NCBI RefSeq assembly: GCF_016862935.1
Contig: NZ_BONX01000018.1
Coordinates: forward strand, 248,001-312,000
Direction: 5' to 3'
Length of the DNA: 64,000 nt
From: Plantactinospora mayteni
Lineage (GTDB): Bacteria; Actinomycetota; Actinomycetes; Mycobacteriales; Micromonosporaceae
The position numbers and the translations under genes were made by a program. Shown piece by piece: positions 34,302 to 42,187 of the stretch (position 1 is the first letter of the stretch; each line of letters starts with the position of its first letter). The notes under the pieces were generated by a model. It searched no databases, had not been told where the DNA came from, and was given only the letters and a program-made list of their open reading frames with translations.

Positions 34302-35273
34302 TCACGGCTGGAATCCGTCCGGCAGCAACCGGGCCAGTGCGCGGACCGCGCGGTATTGCAGAGCCTTGATCGCGCCCTCGTTCTTGCCCATCGCCTGGGC
34401 GGTCTCCGCCACCGAGAAACCCTGGAGGAATCGCAGGACGATGCATTCCTGCTGCTCGGGGTTGAGTTGTTTGACGGCGGTCAGCAGGGCGACGTTGGTG
34501 ATGTGCTCGACGACGGCCGCTTCCGGGCTGCCTTCCGGCCCCCGATCCTCGCGGTCCGCATCCAGAACGTCACCCGTAGTAACTTCCAGGCGGTAGCGGC
34601 CGGACTTGAAATGGTCCGCGACCAGGTTCCGGGCGATCGTCACCAGCCAGGCACCCAGATCACGGCCCTGCCAGGTGAAACTGCCGATCCGTTTCAGCGC
34701 GCGGAGGAAGGTGTCCGAGGTGAGGTCCTCGGCGAGCTGCCGGTTGCCGACCCGGAAGTAGACGAACCGGAAGACGGTGTCGACGTACCGGTCGTAGATC
34801 AGGCCGAACGCCTCGGGCTCGCCGGCCTGGGCCCGTTCGACCAGCGCCCAGACCTCCCGGGCCGGATCCGACGGGTCCGGCCGGTCCGGATAACCGGTCG
34901 GCGGGCCGCCGTTGGAACCGGTCGACTTCTCGGTCGCCGGCACCACCGGCAGTACCGCGGTCTCGGTCTCTGGCGCGTCCGGGCGGGCGGGTGGTGCCGC
35001 GGCACCCGGCTGGGCGGGCATCGCCGGCCGGGCCGGGCTGGCCACCCGGCCGCCGACCGGTCGGGCGTTGCCGCCCGGCGTGTTGTGCCGGGTCGGCGTC
35101 TCGTTCGGATGTGGACGGTGTCGGATCCGCTTCGAGCCCCCGTCGCCGCGTACCGCCAGGCTCAGCATGTCGTCCATGGACACGCGGAGCCGGTCGAGCC
35201 CCTGGGTGAGGGCAAGGCGGGTGTTCCGTGGCGCGCCGCCGGTTGCTCCGTCGACGTATCCGTATGTGCTCAC
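34302..35273 (-). CDS. bldN: ECF-type sigma factor BldN
   Basis: 323 residues from GTG 35273 (GGGGAGG upstream). Residues ~1-135 are an extension without homology (DRLRVSMDDMLSLAVRGD, then Pro/Ala-rich). Region 2 follows (EAFGLIYDRYVDTVFRFVYF, then LAEDLTSDTFLRALKRI) and region 4 (LNPEQQECIVLRFLQGFSVA, then MGKNEGAIKALQYRAVRAL). An N-terminal extension is also a mark of Streptomyces BldN, made as a pro-sigma, where it directs genes for aerial hyphae and chaplins/rodlins. Gene order (rsbN downstream, rex nearby) supports the name. Unusually long leader with a candidate BldD site. Confidence 0.87.
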   Translation of the reverse strand: MSTYGYVDGATGGAPRNTRLALTQGLDRLRVSMDDMLSLAVRGDGGSKRIRHRPHPNETPTRHNTPGGNARPVGGRVASPARPAMPAQPGAAAPPARPDAPETETAVLPVVPATEKSTGSNGGPPTGYPDRPDPSDPAREVWALVERAQAGEPEAFGLIYDRYVDTVFRFVYFRVGNRQLAEDLTSDTFLRALKRIGSFTWQGRDLGAWLVTIARNLVADHFKSGRYRLEVTTGDVLDADREDRGPEGSPEAAVVEHITNVALLTAVKQLNPEQQECIVLRFLQGFSVAETAQAMGKNEGAIKALQYRAVRALARLLPDGFQP

Positions 35274-35494
35274 TGGACCTCCCCGGCCGGCCGAGGCCGC
35301 GGGACCGGTCGCCGGGACCCGGCCGCGATTGGGGCCGTACCCGCGCCGTGGGCGGCGCGATCCGGCACGGCGGTTCCGGGGTGCGCCGTACGACGGCACA
35401 CGCCCCACAGCTGCTGGTGCAGTGCTCTCACAGGCACGGCGGCCTCCTCGGGCTGAGGGGTGTCGACTCACGGCAAAAGGGGTGAGCCGACCCG

Positions 35495-35518
35495 AGTGAT
35501 GATAGGGCCAACGTCACC
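35495..35518. promoter_or_regulatory. Candidate BldD-binding site upstream of bldN
   Basis: AGTGA (35495-35499) and TCACC (35514-35518) with a 14-nt spacer agree with the published Streptomyces BldD consensus of AGTGA and TCACC separated by a variable spacer. bldN is a known direct BldD target there. The site lies about 220 bp before the bldN start codon. Confidence 0.55.
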
Positions 35519-35593
35519 CATGTGCGGCAAGTCCGTTACACAGAGCCAAAGTATTTCCGAAAGCCACCCGAACGGGGCGCACAGCTTGTGCGT

Positions 35594-35609
35594 TGTCAGA
35601 TGCCTGACA
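35594..35609. promoter_or_regulatory. Perfect dyad in bldN upstream region
   Basis: TGTCAG-ATGC-CTGACA, a perfect 6-bp inverted repeat in the AT-richer part of the region. It may be an operator for bldN or for the gene starting at 35907; the regulator is unknown. Confidence 0.35.
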
Positions 35610-35906
35610 GTGCGGTAGCACGGGCTCTGAGCAGGGAAAATGTGGAGACACGCCAATGCGCGGCGGGCCTTGGGCGTGCCGCCGCGAACGTGTTAGAAGC
35701 AGTCGACCGCTCCGGGTCGTCGATATCCGAAACCCGTTACGGTCTGCTGGACGGTACCCCGGGCTCGTGGACAAGTCGAGAGAAGTTCCACGTCGAGGGA
35801 AACTTCCACGCCATCGGCGTACGGGCGTACCGGTCGGTCCGAGATGGCCGGTTGTGCGATGGGTGGACGTCCACGTGGCGGTGGAGTGCGCGTCGGGCCC
35901 GGCGCT

Positions 35907-37640
35907 GTGCCAGACTCATCGACCGTGCAGGATGGACCGGACACCTCCACCGAGCCAGCCGTGGTCACCCTGGCCGACCGGGTACGCCTGGCCGCCGCCA
36001 GCCGACCCGACCAACCCGCGCTGCTCTGGCCGCACGGGGTACTGAGCTGGGCCGAACTGGACGGTGCGGTGGACCGGGTCGCCGCCGCGCTGCGCGACCG
36101 GGCCGGCGAACCGAGCGACGGCCACCCGGCGCGGGTGGCGATCGCCCTGGCCAACTCGCCCGACTTCGCGGTGGCGTTCTTCGGCACCCAGCGGGCCGGC
36201 CTGGTCGCGGTGCCGGTGAACCCGGCGCTGACCGGCCCGGAGCTGCGGCACGTGCTGGCCGACTCGGCGGCGAGCATCCTGATCTGCACCGAACAGGTCC
36301 GGTCGGCCGTCGACGGGGTACGGGCCGAGCTGCCGGCACTGACCGAACTGCACACCGCACTGTCGAGCCTGACCGAGCCGTCGGCCAGCGAGGTGAAGGT
36401 GGGCAGCACCAGACTGAGCGCGGCGGGGCCGGGGGTCGACCCGGCCGACCGGTCGATCCGGACAGACCCGGAGGCGGTGGCGGTGCTGCTCTACACCTCC
36501 GGCACCACCGGTGAGCCGAAGGGCGCGATGCTGTCCCACCGGGCGCTGCTCGCCAACCACGAGCAGATCGGCCGGATCTCCCCGCCGGTGGTCGGGCCGG
36601 ACGACCGGGTCCTGCTCGCCCTGCCGCTCTTCCACGCGTACGGGCTGAACGCCGGGCTGGGCGCGGTGGCGTACCACGGGGCGTGCGGGGTGCTCGTCGA
36701 GCGGTTCGACGCGGCCGGCGTACTGGAGGTGGTCGCCCGGCACCGGGTGAGCGTGCTGGTCGGCGTACCGTCGATGTTTCTGGGGTGGACGATGCTGCCG
36801 GACGCGCCGGCGGCGGCCGGGGTGCCGGCCGGGGTGCCGGCAGGCTCGGCGTTGCGTGAGGCGATGGCCTCGGTGCGGGTGGCGATCTGCGGCGCCGCCC
36901 CGCTGGCCGTCGGCGGCGCGACCCGGTTCGCCGAGGCGACCGGCCGGCAGATCCAGGTCGGCTACGGCCTCACCGAGACCGCCCCGGTGCTCACCACCAC
37001 ACTCTCCGGCCCGGCGGCGAAGCCGAACTCGATCGGCCGGCCGATCCCCGGCGTCGAACTCCGGCTGGTGGCCGGCGACGGCGAGGAGCTGTGGCGGGAC
37101 GGCTCCACCGTCGAGCCGGCGGACGACGGGGACGACGACGAGCCCGACCTGGAGTTCTCCTCGCCCGGCACCGACCCGGGCGAGATTGTGGTCCGGGGTG
37201 CCAACCTCTTCTCCGGGTACTGGCCGGACGGGCGCGGCGGCCCGGACCCGGACGGCTGGTGGCGGACCGGCGACGTCGCGTACGCCGACGCCGACGCGGA
37301 CCTCTTCCTGGTGGACCGGATCGGCGAACTGATCCTGGTCAACGGCTTCAACGTCTATCCGCAGGAGGTCGAACGGGTACTCGGCGCGCACCCGGAGGTG
37401 GTCGAGTCGGTGGTGTTCGGGGTACCGCACCCGGTGGCCGGGGAGGCGGTCACCGCGTACGTGGTGCGGGCCCCGGAGGGTACGGTCTCGACCGCCGAGC
37501 TGGCCGCGTACTGCGCCCGCAGCCTGGCCCGGTTCAAGTGCCCGAGCAGGATAGAGTTCGTCGGGTCCCTGCCGCTCTCCGCGATCGGCCGGGTACGCAG
37601 ATCGGTGATCAGGCAGAGGGGCGCGAGTGACGGCGAGTGA
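35907..37640 (+). CDS. AMP-binding acyl-CoA synthetase/ligase
   Basis: 577 residues from GTG 35907 (GTG 35925 possible). ANL-superfamily enzyme: phosphate-binding loop LLYTSGTTGEPKGAMLSHR, GYGLTETAPVL, WRTGDVAYAD with the DRIGELILVNGFNVYPQEVE hinge, and a C-terminal domain. The usual late catalytic Lys (PxTxxGKxxR) is replaced by LPLSAIGRVRRSVIR, which lacks a clear Lys, so full adenylation activity is uncertain. There is a short acidic insertion (DDGDDDEPD) before the hinge. Probably activates a fatty acid. It overlaps the glutaredoxin gene by 14 nt. Confidence 0.85.
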   Translation: MPDSSTVQDGPDTSTEPAVVTLADRVRLAAASRPDQPALLWPHGVLSWAELDGAVDRVAAALRDRAGEPSDGHPARVAIALANSPDFAVAFFGTQRAGLVAVPVNPALTGPELRHVLADSAASILICTEQVRSAVDGVRAELPALTELHTALSSLTEPSASEVKVGSTRLSAAGPGVDPADRSIRTDPEAVAVLLYTSGTTGEPKGAMLSHRALLANHEQIGRISPPVVGPDDRVLLALPLFHAYGLNAGLGAVAYHGACGVLVERFDAAGVLEVVARHRVSVLVGVPSMFLGWTMLPDAPAAAGVPAGVPAGSALREAMASVRVAICGAAPLAVGGATRFAEATGRQIQVGYGLTETAPVLTTTLSGPAAKPNSIGRPIPGVELRLVAGDGEELWRDGSTVEPADDGDDDEPDLEFSSPGTDPGEIVVRGANLFSGYWPDGRGGPDPDGWWRTGDVAYADADADLFLVDRIGELILVNGFNVYPQEVERVLGAHPEVVESVVFGVPHPVAGEAVTAYVVRAPEGTVSTAELAAYCARSLARFKCPSRIEFVGSLPLSAIGRVRRSVIRQRGASDGE

Positions 37641-37884
37641 GCCACGGCTGACCTTGATCACCCGGCCCGGCTGTCACCTCTGCGAGGTCGCCAGGGAGGC
37701 CGTCGACCGGGTGGTGGCGGTGACCGGGGACCGGTGGACCGAGCTGGACGTCACCGGCGACCTGGAGTTGGAGCGGGAGTACGGCGACCGGCTGCCGGTG
37801 GTGCTACTCGACGGCCGCGAGCACGGCTACTGGCGGGTCGAGGAGGAGCGCCTGCTCCGCGACCTGACCGCTCCCCGCGCCTGA
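37627..37884 (+). CDS. Glutaredoxin-family protein (DUF836-like)
   Basis: 85 residues from GTG 37627. Thioredoxin fold with redox motif TRPGCHLCEVA (CxxC), then LPVVLLDGREHGYWRVEE; this short type is common next to rex or hem genes in actinomycetes. Likely a thiol-disulfide protein, partner unknown. It starts inside the ligase gene, so both are co-translated. Its stop codon begins a 27-bp tandem array. Confidence 0.85.
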   Translation: MTASEPRLTLITRPGCHLCEVAREAVDRVVAVTGDRWTELDVTGDLELEREYGDRLPVVLLDGREHGYWRVEEERLLRDLTAPRA

Positions 37885-37951
37885 CCCCTGCGGCACCGCC
37901 CGCGCGTCTGACCCCTGCGGCACCGCCCCCGCGCCTGACCCCTGCGGTCGG
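37881..37951 (+). repeat. 27-bp tandem array over a stop codon
   Basis: CTGACCCCTGCGG recurs at 37881, 37908 and 37935; the first two units are nearly identical over 27 bp, the third is partial. The TGA of the glutaredoxin gene (37882-37884) is thereby repeated in frame at 37909 and 37936. Confidence 0.88.
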
Positions 37952-38046
37952 CCGAGCCCGTCGCCGATGTGACGTCGGCGACTTCCCGTCCCGCCGACCC
38001 GGCCGGAGTCGTGAGCCCGGTCGGGGGTGCCGCGTATCGTGCTCGG

Positions 38047-38688
38047 ATGCGTGAGCACCTCGTCTGGGACTGGAACGGCACCCTGCTCGACGACCTGACC
38101 CTGGTCGTCGCCGCCACCAACGTGGCCCTGGCCGGTGCCGGCGGCCCGGAGGTGACCGCCGAGGAGCACCGTACGCAGTTCCGTCGGCCGATCGCGGACT
38201 ACTACGCCGAGGTGCTGGGCCGGGCGGTGGACACCGAGGAGTTCGGCCGGCTGGACCAGTTGTTCCACGAGGCGTACCGGGTCGGGCTGGCAAGCTGCGA
38301 GCTGGCCGCCGACGCGACCACCGCGATCCGGACCTGGACCGGTACCCAGTCCCTGCTGTCGATGTGGTTCCACGACGAGCTGGTGCCGGCGGTCGACCGG
38401 TACGGGCTGACCGCCCTGTTCCGCCGGGTCGACGGGCTGCGCGGCACCGTCGGCGGCGAGCGTAAGGCCGGTCACCTGGCCCGGCACCTGGCGGCGTTCG
38501 GTGTGCGGGGAACGTCGACGGTGCTGATCGGCGACTCGATCGACGACGCCGAGGCGGCCGAGTCGGTGGGCGCCCGATGTGTCCTCTACACCGGCGGTTT
38601 CACCGATTCGGCCCGGCTGCGCGCCGCCGGCTGGCCGGTCGCCGACTCGCTCACCGAGGCCGTCGAACTCGCCGCCAAACTGGACTGA
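38047..38688 (+). CDS. HAD-superfamily hydrolase (phosphoglycolate-phosphatase-like)
   Basis: 213 residues from ATG 38047. Motif I VWDWNGTLLDD (Trp in the +1 position of DxD is usual in this actinomycete subgroup), helical cap, Lys in GGERKAGHL, motif IV VLIGDSIDDAEAAE. Acts on a small phosphorylated metabolite. Ends convergently with the response-regulator gene; a hairpin lies between. Confidence 0.85.
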   Translation: MREHLVWDWNGTLLDDLTLVVAATNVALAGAGGPEVTAEEHRTQFRRPIADYYAEVLGRAVDTEEFGRLDQLFHEAYRVGLASCELAADATTAIRTWTGTQSLLSMWFHDELVPAVDRYGLTALFRRVDGLRGTVGGERKAGHLARHLAAFGVRGTSTVLIGDSIDDAEAAESVGARCVLYTGGFTDSARLRAAGWPVADSLTEAVELAAKLD

Positions 38689-38725
38689 CTCCCCGTCCGG
38701 CTGATCCGTGCCCCGGTGTCGGGGA

Positions 38726-38751
38726 GGTCGGGTGGGGTGCGAACCCCGACC
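38726..38751. terminator. Convergent-gene terminator hairpin
   Basis: Nested stem: outer GGTC/GACC and inner GGGGT-GCGA-ACCCC with a 4-nt loop, between the HAD hydrolase (ends 38688) and response regulator (ends 38782). Confidence 0.5.
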
Positions 38752-38781
38752 GGATTCCCGGTAGGCAGGTGCCGGGGCGGG

Positions 38782-39447
38782 TCAGCCGCGTAGGTAGGCG
38801 AGTACGGCGAGGACGCGGCGGTGCTGCTCCTCGTCCGGCGGCAGTTGCAGCTTGGTGAAGATGTTCCGGACGTGCTTCTCCACCGCGCCGTCGCTGACCA
38901 CCAGGGCCCGGGCGATGGCGGTGTTCGACCGGCCCTCGGCCATCAGCCCGAGCACCTCCCGCTCGCGCGGGGTCAGCTCCCGCAGCGGGTCGTCCCGGCG
39001 GCGCCGGACGAGCAACTGGCCGACCACCTCGGGGTCGAGCACCGTGCCGCCGCCGGCCACCCGGCGTAGCGCGTCGAGGAACTCGTCGATCGCCGCCACC
39101 CGGTCCTTGAGCAGGTAACCGATGCCACCGCCGCCGACGCCGCCGCTGGGCTTGACGGTGGCGAGCAGGTCGTCGGCGTACGACACCTCGACGTACTGGG
39201 AGAGGACGAGGATCGGGGTCCGGGGTACCCGCTGGCGGGCCTCCACCGCCGCCCGCAGCCCCTCGTCGGTGTGCGAGGGCGGCATCCGGACGTCCACGAT
39301 CGAGACGTCGGGGTGGTGCGTGACGATGGCCTCGACCAGCGCCGTACCGTCGCCGACCGCGGCCACCACGTCGTGGCCGTGCTCGCTCAGCAGGCGGACC
39401 AGGCCCTCCCGGAGCAGGACGGCGTCATCGGCGATCACTACGCGCAT
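38782..39447 (-). CDS. NarL/LuxR-type response regulator
   Basis: 221 residues from ATG 39447. Receiver domain with acidic pair (VVIADDAVLLREGL) and phospho-acceptor Asp in VSIVDVRMPP; C-terminal LuxR HTH (LTPREREVLGLMAEGRSNTA, then VSDGAVEKHVRNIFTKL). A Gly-rich insert (GGVGGGGIGYLLKD) follows the receiver alpha4. Partner of the kinase encoded 116 bp upstream. Confidence 0.92.
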   Translation of the reverse strand: MRVVIADDAVLLREGLVRLLSEHGHDVVAAVGDGTALVEAIVTHHPDVSIVDVRMPPSHTDEGLRAAVEARQRVPRTPILVLSQYVEVSYADDLLATVKPSGGVGGGGIGYLLKDRVAAIDEFLDALRRVAGGGTVLDPEVVGQLLVRRRRDDPLRELTPREREVLGLMAEGRSNTAIARALVVSDGAVEKHVRNIFTKLQLPPDEEQHRRVLAVLAYLRG

Positions 39448-39563
39448 GGTGTTGTTGTCTACCACTACCGACCCGTCCGGTGGGCATTCGCGTCCGGTTG
39501 GCGTGGCTCCGTCGGGTGCCGGTGCGGTGCCGCTCGGGGTGCCGGACGGGGTGTCGGAGCGGC

Positions 39564-40874
39564 TCAGCACGGCAGCTCGGCCCGGATCTCGGTCGGTCCG
39601 CCGACCGGGCTGAGCACGGTCAGGGTGCCGTCGTTGGCGCGTACCCGGTCGGCGAGCCCGGCCAGGCCGTGCCCCTTGGAGAGGTGTGCGCCGCCCTCGC
39701 CGTCGTCGATCACCACGATCCGCAGCGCCCGGTCCTCCCGGGTCACCGTCAACCAGCACTCGGTGGCCCGGCTGTGCTTGGCGACGTTGGTCAGCGCCTC
39801 GGCCACCACGAAGTACGCCGTCGACTCGATCGCCGGGTCGGGCCGGCCGTCCCGGGTACCGAGCCGGGGGTCGACGGCGAGTTCGACCGGGATCAGCCCG
39901 CGACCGGCGAGCGCGGCCAGGGCGCTGGGCAGTCCCCGGTCGACCAGGATCGGCGGGGCGATGCCCCGGGACAGTGCGCGCAGCTCGGCCAGGGTGTCCC
40001 GGGTCTGGGCCAGCGCCTCGCCGAGGGTCTGCCGGGCCGCCTCCGGGTCCGAGTCGAGCTGCTGCTGTGCCCGGCTCAGGTCCATGGCCAGCCGGACCAG
40101 CCGCTGCTGCGGCCCGTCGTGGATGTCCCGTTCGAGCCGGCGCAGCGCGGTGGCCTCCGCCGAGACCGCGGCCCGCTTCTGCTCCTCCAGCACGGTGATC
40201 CGGTTGCGCATCTCCGCCACCCCGGTCAGCAGCGCGCGGCCGAGCCCGGCCTGCATCAGCGCACAGCCCCGCACCACCACCGGCAGGGTGATCAGGAAGA
40301 ACACCCCGAGTGCGGTGTTCAGCCCGATCCGGGCGGCGGCGGTGTCGCCCAGCCCGAGCAGCTCGTGCAGCCCCTCGTCGCCCGGGCCATACGGGATCGC
40401 CCAGTCGTACGCCCAGTAGAGCGAGCCGCCGATCGCACCGGCCCACCAGACCATGGTGATCACGAAGGTGCCGAGCGCCACCACCAGCCGTACCCAGCCG
40501 TGCGCGAGGTCGAGCCAGGACTGCGCGTCGGCGATGGGTACGAAGATCCGCCGCCAGGCGCTGGCACCCGGCTCGGCGGTGCGGTAGTTGGGGCGTACCC
40601 GGGGTTGCCGGAGTACCGCCGGCATCCGCAGCCGTTCGATGTCGGCGAAGCCCCGGGCGGCGTAGAGCGTACCGGCCAGGATCGGCAACCCGGTCACCGT
40701 CACCACCAGCCCGGCACTGAGCGCGACCCCGGTGACGAGTACGACGAAGCTCGCCAGTGCGAGGGGCAGGCCGAGGATCACGTAACCGGAGTCGATGGCG
40801 AGTTGGCGTAGCACGCTGCGGCCGGCGCCGGGTTCGGCGTCGGCGGCCACGCTGGTGGCGGTGGTCGTGGTCAT
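39564..40874 (-). CDS. Sensor histidine kinase (NarL-type, membrane sensor domain)
   Basis: 436 residues from ATG 40874; 14 upstream in-frame residues are not needed. The N-terminal sensor domain has four hydrophobic segments (SGYVILGLPLALASFVVLVT, WVRLVVALGTFVITMVWWAG and others). HisKA_3 box RRLERDIHDGPQQRLVRLAM with the phospho-His is followed by an HATPase domain (VAEALTNVAKHS, DDGEGG, GHGLAGLADRVRANDG). The stimulus is unknown, though this sensor type often responds to envelope stress. Pair with the downstream regulator. Confidence 0.91.
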   Translation of the reverse strand: MTTTTATSVAADAEPGAGRSVLRQLAIDSGYVILGLPLALASFVVLVTGVALSAGLVVTVTGLPILAGTLYAARGFADIERLRMPAVLRQPRVRPNYRTAEPGASAWRRIFVPIADAQSWLDLAHGWVRLVVALGTFVITMVWWAGAIGGSLYWAYDWAIPYGPGDEGLHELLGLGDTAAARIGLNTALGVFFLITLPVVVRGCALMQAGLGRALLTGVAEMRNRITVLEEQKRAAVSAEATALRRLERDIHDGPQQRLVRLAMDLSRAQQQLDSDPEAARQTLGEALAQTRDTLAELRALSRGIAPPILVDRGLPSALAALAGRGLIPVELAVDPRLGTRDGRPDPAIESTAYFVVAEALTNVAKHSRATECWLTVTREDRALRIVVIDDGEGGAHLSKGHGLAGLADRVRANDGTLTVLSPVGGPTEIRAELPC

Positions 40875-41308
40875 GTTCTCGACGCTAGGCATCGGCGCGG
40901 TCGGTCCCCATCCCATCGGCTGGCCTCTTCACGGTAGGGCTGTCCCCACCCGGAGCGAAATCGTGCGGTCACCGCTCGGGAAATCCATGGCGTATCGGGA
41001 TTGCTGGATCGGTCGAAAGAGTCGGCCGATCGGCCGGCGTGGTAGCGGCGAGTTGGTCAGATAAGTCGGACTTAGGTAATAATCGCCCTGACGGCTCCGG
41101 TTGGGTCGCGAAACTGATCTTGTATGTGGAGGCCCAGGTGGGGCGTTATCGCGGTCTATCAAGATCGCGATTTGTGCGTGTCTTCACAAGCGCCTACTCT
41201 GTTACTCCGACGAGCCCTGCTAGCACAACCGGTCACAGCGGTCGCCAGCGGGTGCCCCGGAACGACCCGCCGGTCCGGCTGGTCGAAGATCGCACGGCAC
41301 GGAGTCGC
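40875..41308. other. 434-bp divergent promoter region of rex and the two-component system
   Basis: No gene is seen. The region is comparatively AT-rich around 41060-41210. It contains the Rex operator at 41172-41189 and, further from rex, the GC-rich palindrome CGGCCGATCGGCCG near 41025. It holds the promoters for the histidine kinase (minus) and the rex-hem operon (plus). Confidence 0.55.
41172..41189. promoter_or_regulatory. Rex operator (ROP)
   Basis: TTGTGCGTGTCTTCACAA fits the actinobacterial Rex consensus TTGTGAA-N4-TTCACAA in 12 of 14 defined positions. It lies 120 bp before the rex start, so Rex probably represses its own operon when NADH is low, linking haem synthesis to redox state. 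Confidence 0.82.
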
Positions 41309-42187
41309 ATGAGTCAGCACCGCCCCGTAGGCACGCCCGGCCGCGCCGGTGCCGTGCCGGCGCTTCCGGATCTCCCTGAGGCGACGGTCGCCCGGCTCCC
41401 CGAATACCTCCGTGCCCTGCACAATCTCGCCGAAACCGGTAACGACACGGTCTCCAGCGAGGAGTTGGCGGCGGCGGCCGGGGTCAACTCGGCCAAGCTA
41501 CGCAAGGACCTCTCGCAGCTCGGGTCGTACGGCACCCGGGGCGTGGGCTACGACGTCGCCCTGCTGATCGACCAGATCGAGTTCGTGCTCGGGCTCACCC
41601 AGAGCCGGGCGGTCGCCCTGGTCGGCGTGGGTAATCTCGGTCACGCCCTCGCCGGGTACGCGGGCTTCGCCGGTCGTGGCTTCCGGATCGCGGCGCTCTT
41701 CGACGCCGACCCGGCCCGGCTCGGCGAGGTGATCAACGGGCTGGTCGTCCGGCACATCGACGAGCTGCCGCAGGTGGCCGCCGAGGAGAGCATCGCGATC
41801 GGCGTGATCGCCACCCCGGCCACCGCCGCGCAGAGCGTCGCCGACCAACTGGTCGCCGCCGGGGTGACCAGCATCCTCAACTTCGCGCCCTGCGTGCTGG
41901 CGGTGCCCGACGGGGTCGACGTCCGCAAGGTCGACCTCGCCATCGAGCTGCAGATCCTCTCCTTCCACGAGCACCGCAAGGCGGCGCTGACCGGGCTGCC
42001 GGCGGCCGCCGGCCCGGCCGCCGGGCTCGGCTCGCCGAACGGCACCACACCCAACGGCACCACCCACGGCGGCGCCGCCACGGCAGGGCTGACGGCGCTG
42101 CCCGGCGGGCTCGCCGCCACCGGCACCACCGAGGCAACGCCCGCCGGGACACTCCGGTCGACGAACGCGGAGGCGGTCGGCTCATGA
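41309..42187 (+). CDS. rex: Redox-sensing transcriptional repressor Rex
   Basis: 292 residues from ATG 41309. Winged-helix domain (ARLPEYLRALHNLAETGNDT, VSSEELAAAAGVNSAKLRKD, LSQLGSYGTRGVGYDV), Rossmann NAD(H) domain (RAVALVGVGNLGHALAGYAG) and the domain-swap helix (FHEHRKAALTG). After residue ~225 an Ala/Gly/Thr/Pro-rich tail of about 65 residues is longer than in most Rex proteins. First gene of the haem operon, ATGA overlap with hemA. Confidence 0.95.
   Translation: MSQHRPVGTPGRAGAVPALPDLPEATVARLPEYLRALHNLAETGNDTVSSEELAAAAGVNSAKLRKDLSQLGSYGTRGVGYDVALLIDQIEFVLGLTQSRAVALVGVGNLGHALAGYAGFAGRGFRIAALFDADPARLGEVINGLVVRHIDELPQVAAEESIAIGVIATPATAAQSVADQLVAAGVTSILNFAPCVLAVPDGVDVRKVDLAIELQILSFHEHRKAALTGLPAAAGPAAGLGSPNGTTPNGTTHGGAATAGLTALPGGLAATGTTEATPAGTLRSTNAEAVGS

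Larger units (their letters stand above)
35274..35906. other. 633-bp bldN upstream region
   Basis: No gene is seen. The part near 35500-35620 is comparatively AT-rich and carries several dyads: a BldD-consensus-like site (35495-35518), GCACA-GCT-TGTGC (35579-35591) and TGTCAG-ATGC-CTGACA (35594-35609). The region must hold the bldN promoter(s) (minus) and the promoter of the AMP-ligase gene (plus). Confidence 0.55.

Noticed and set aside
38700-38760. tRNA-like structure
   Set aside because: GGGTGCGAACCCC looks like a T-arm, but no acceptor, anticodon or D-arm pairing exists; it is a terminator between convergent genes.
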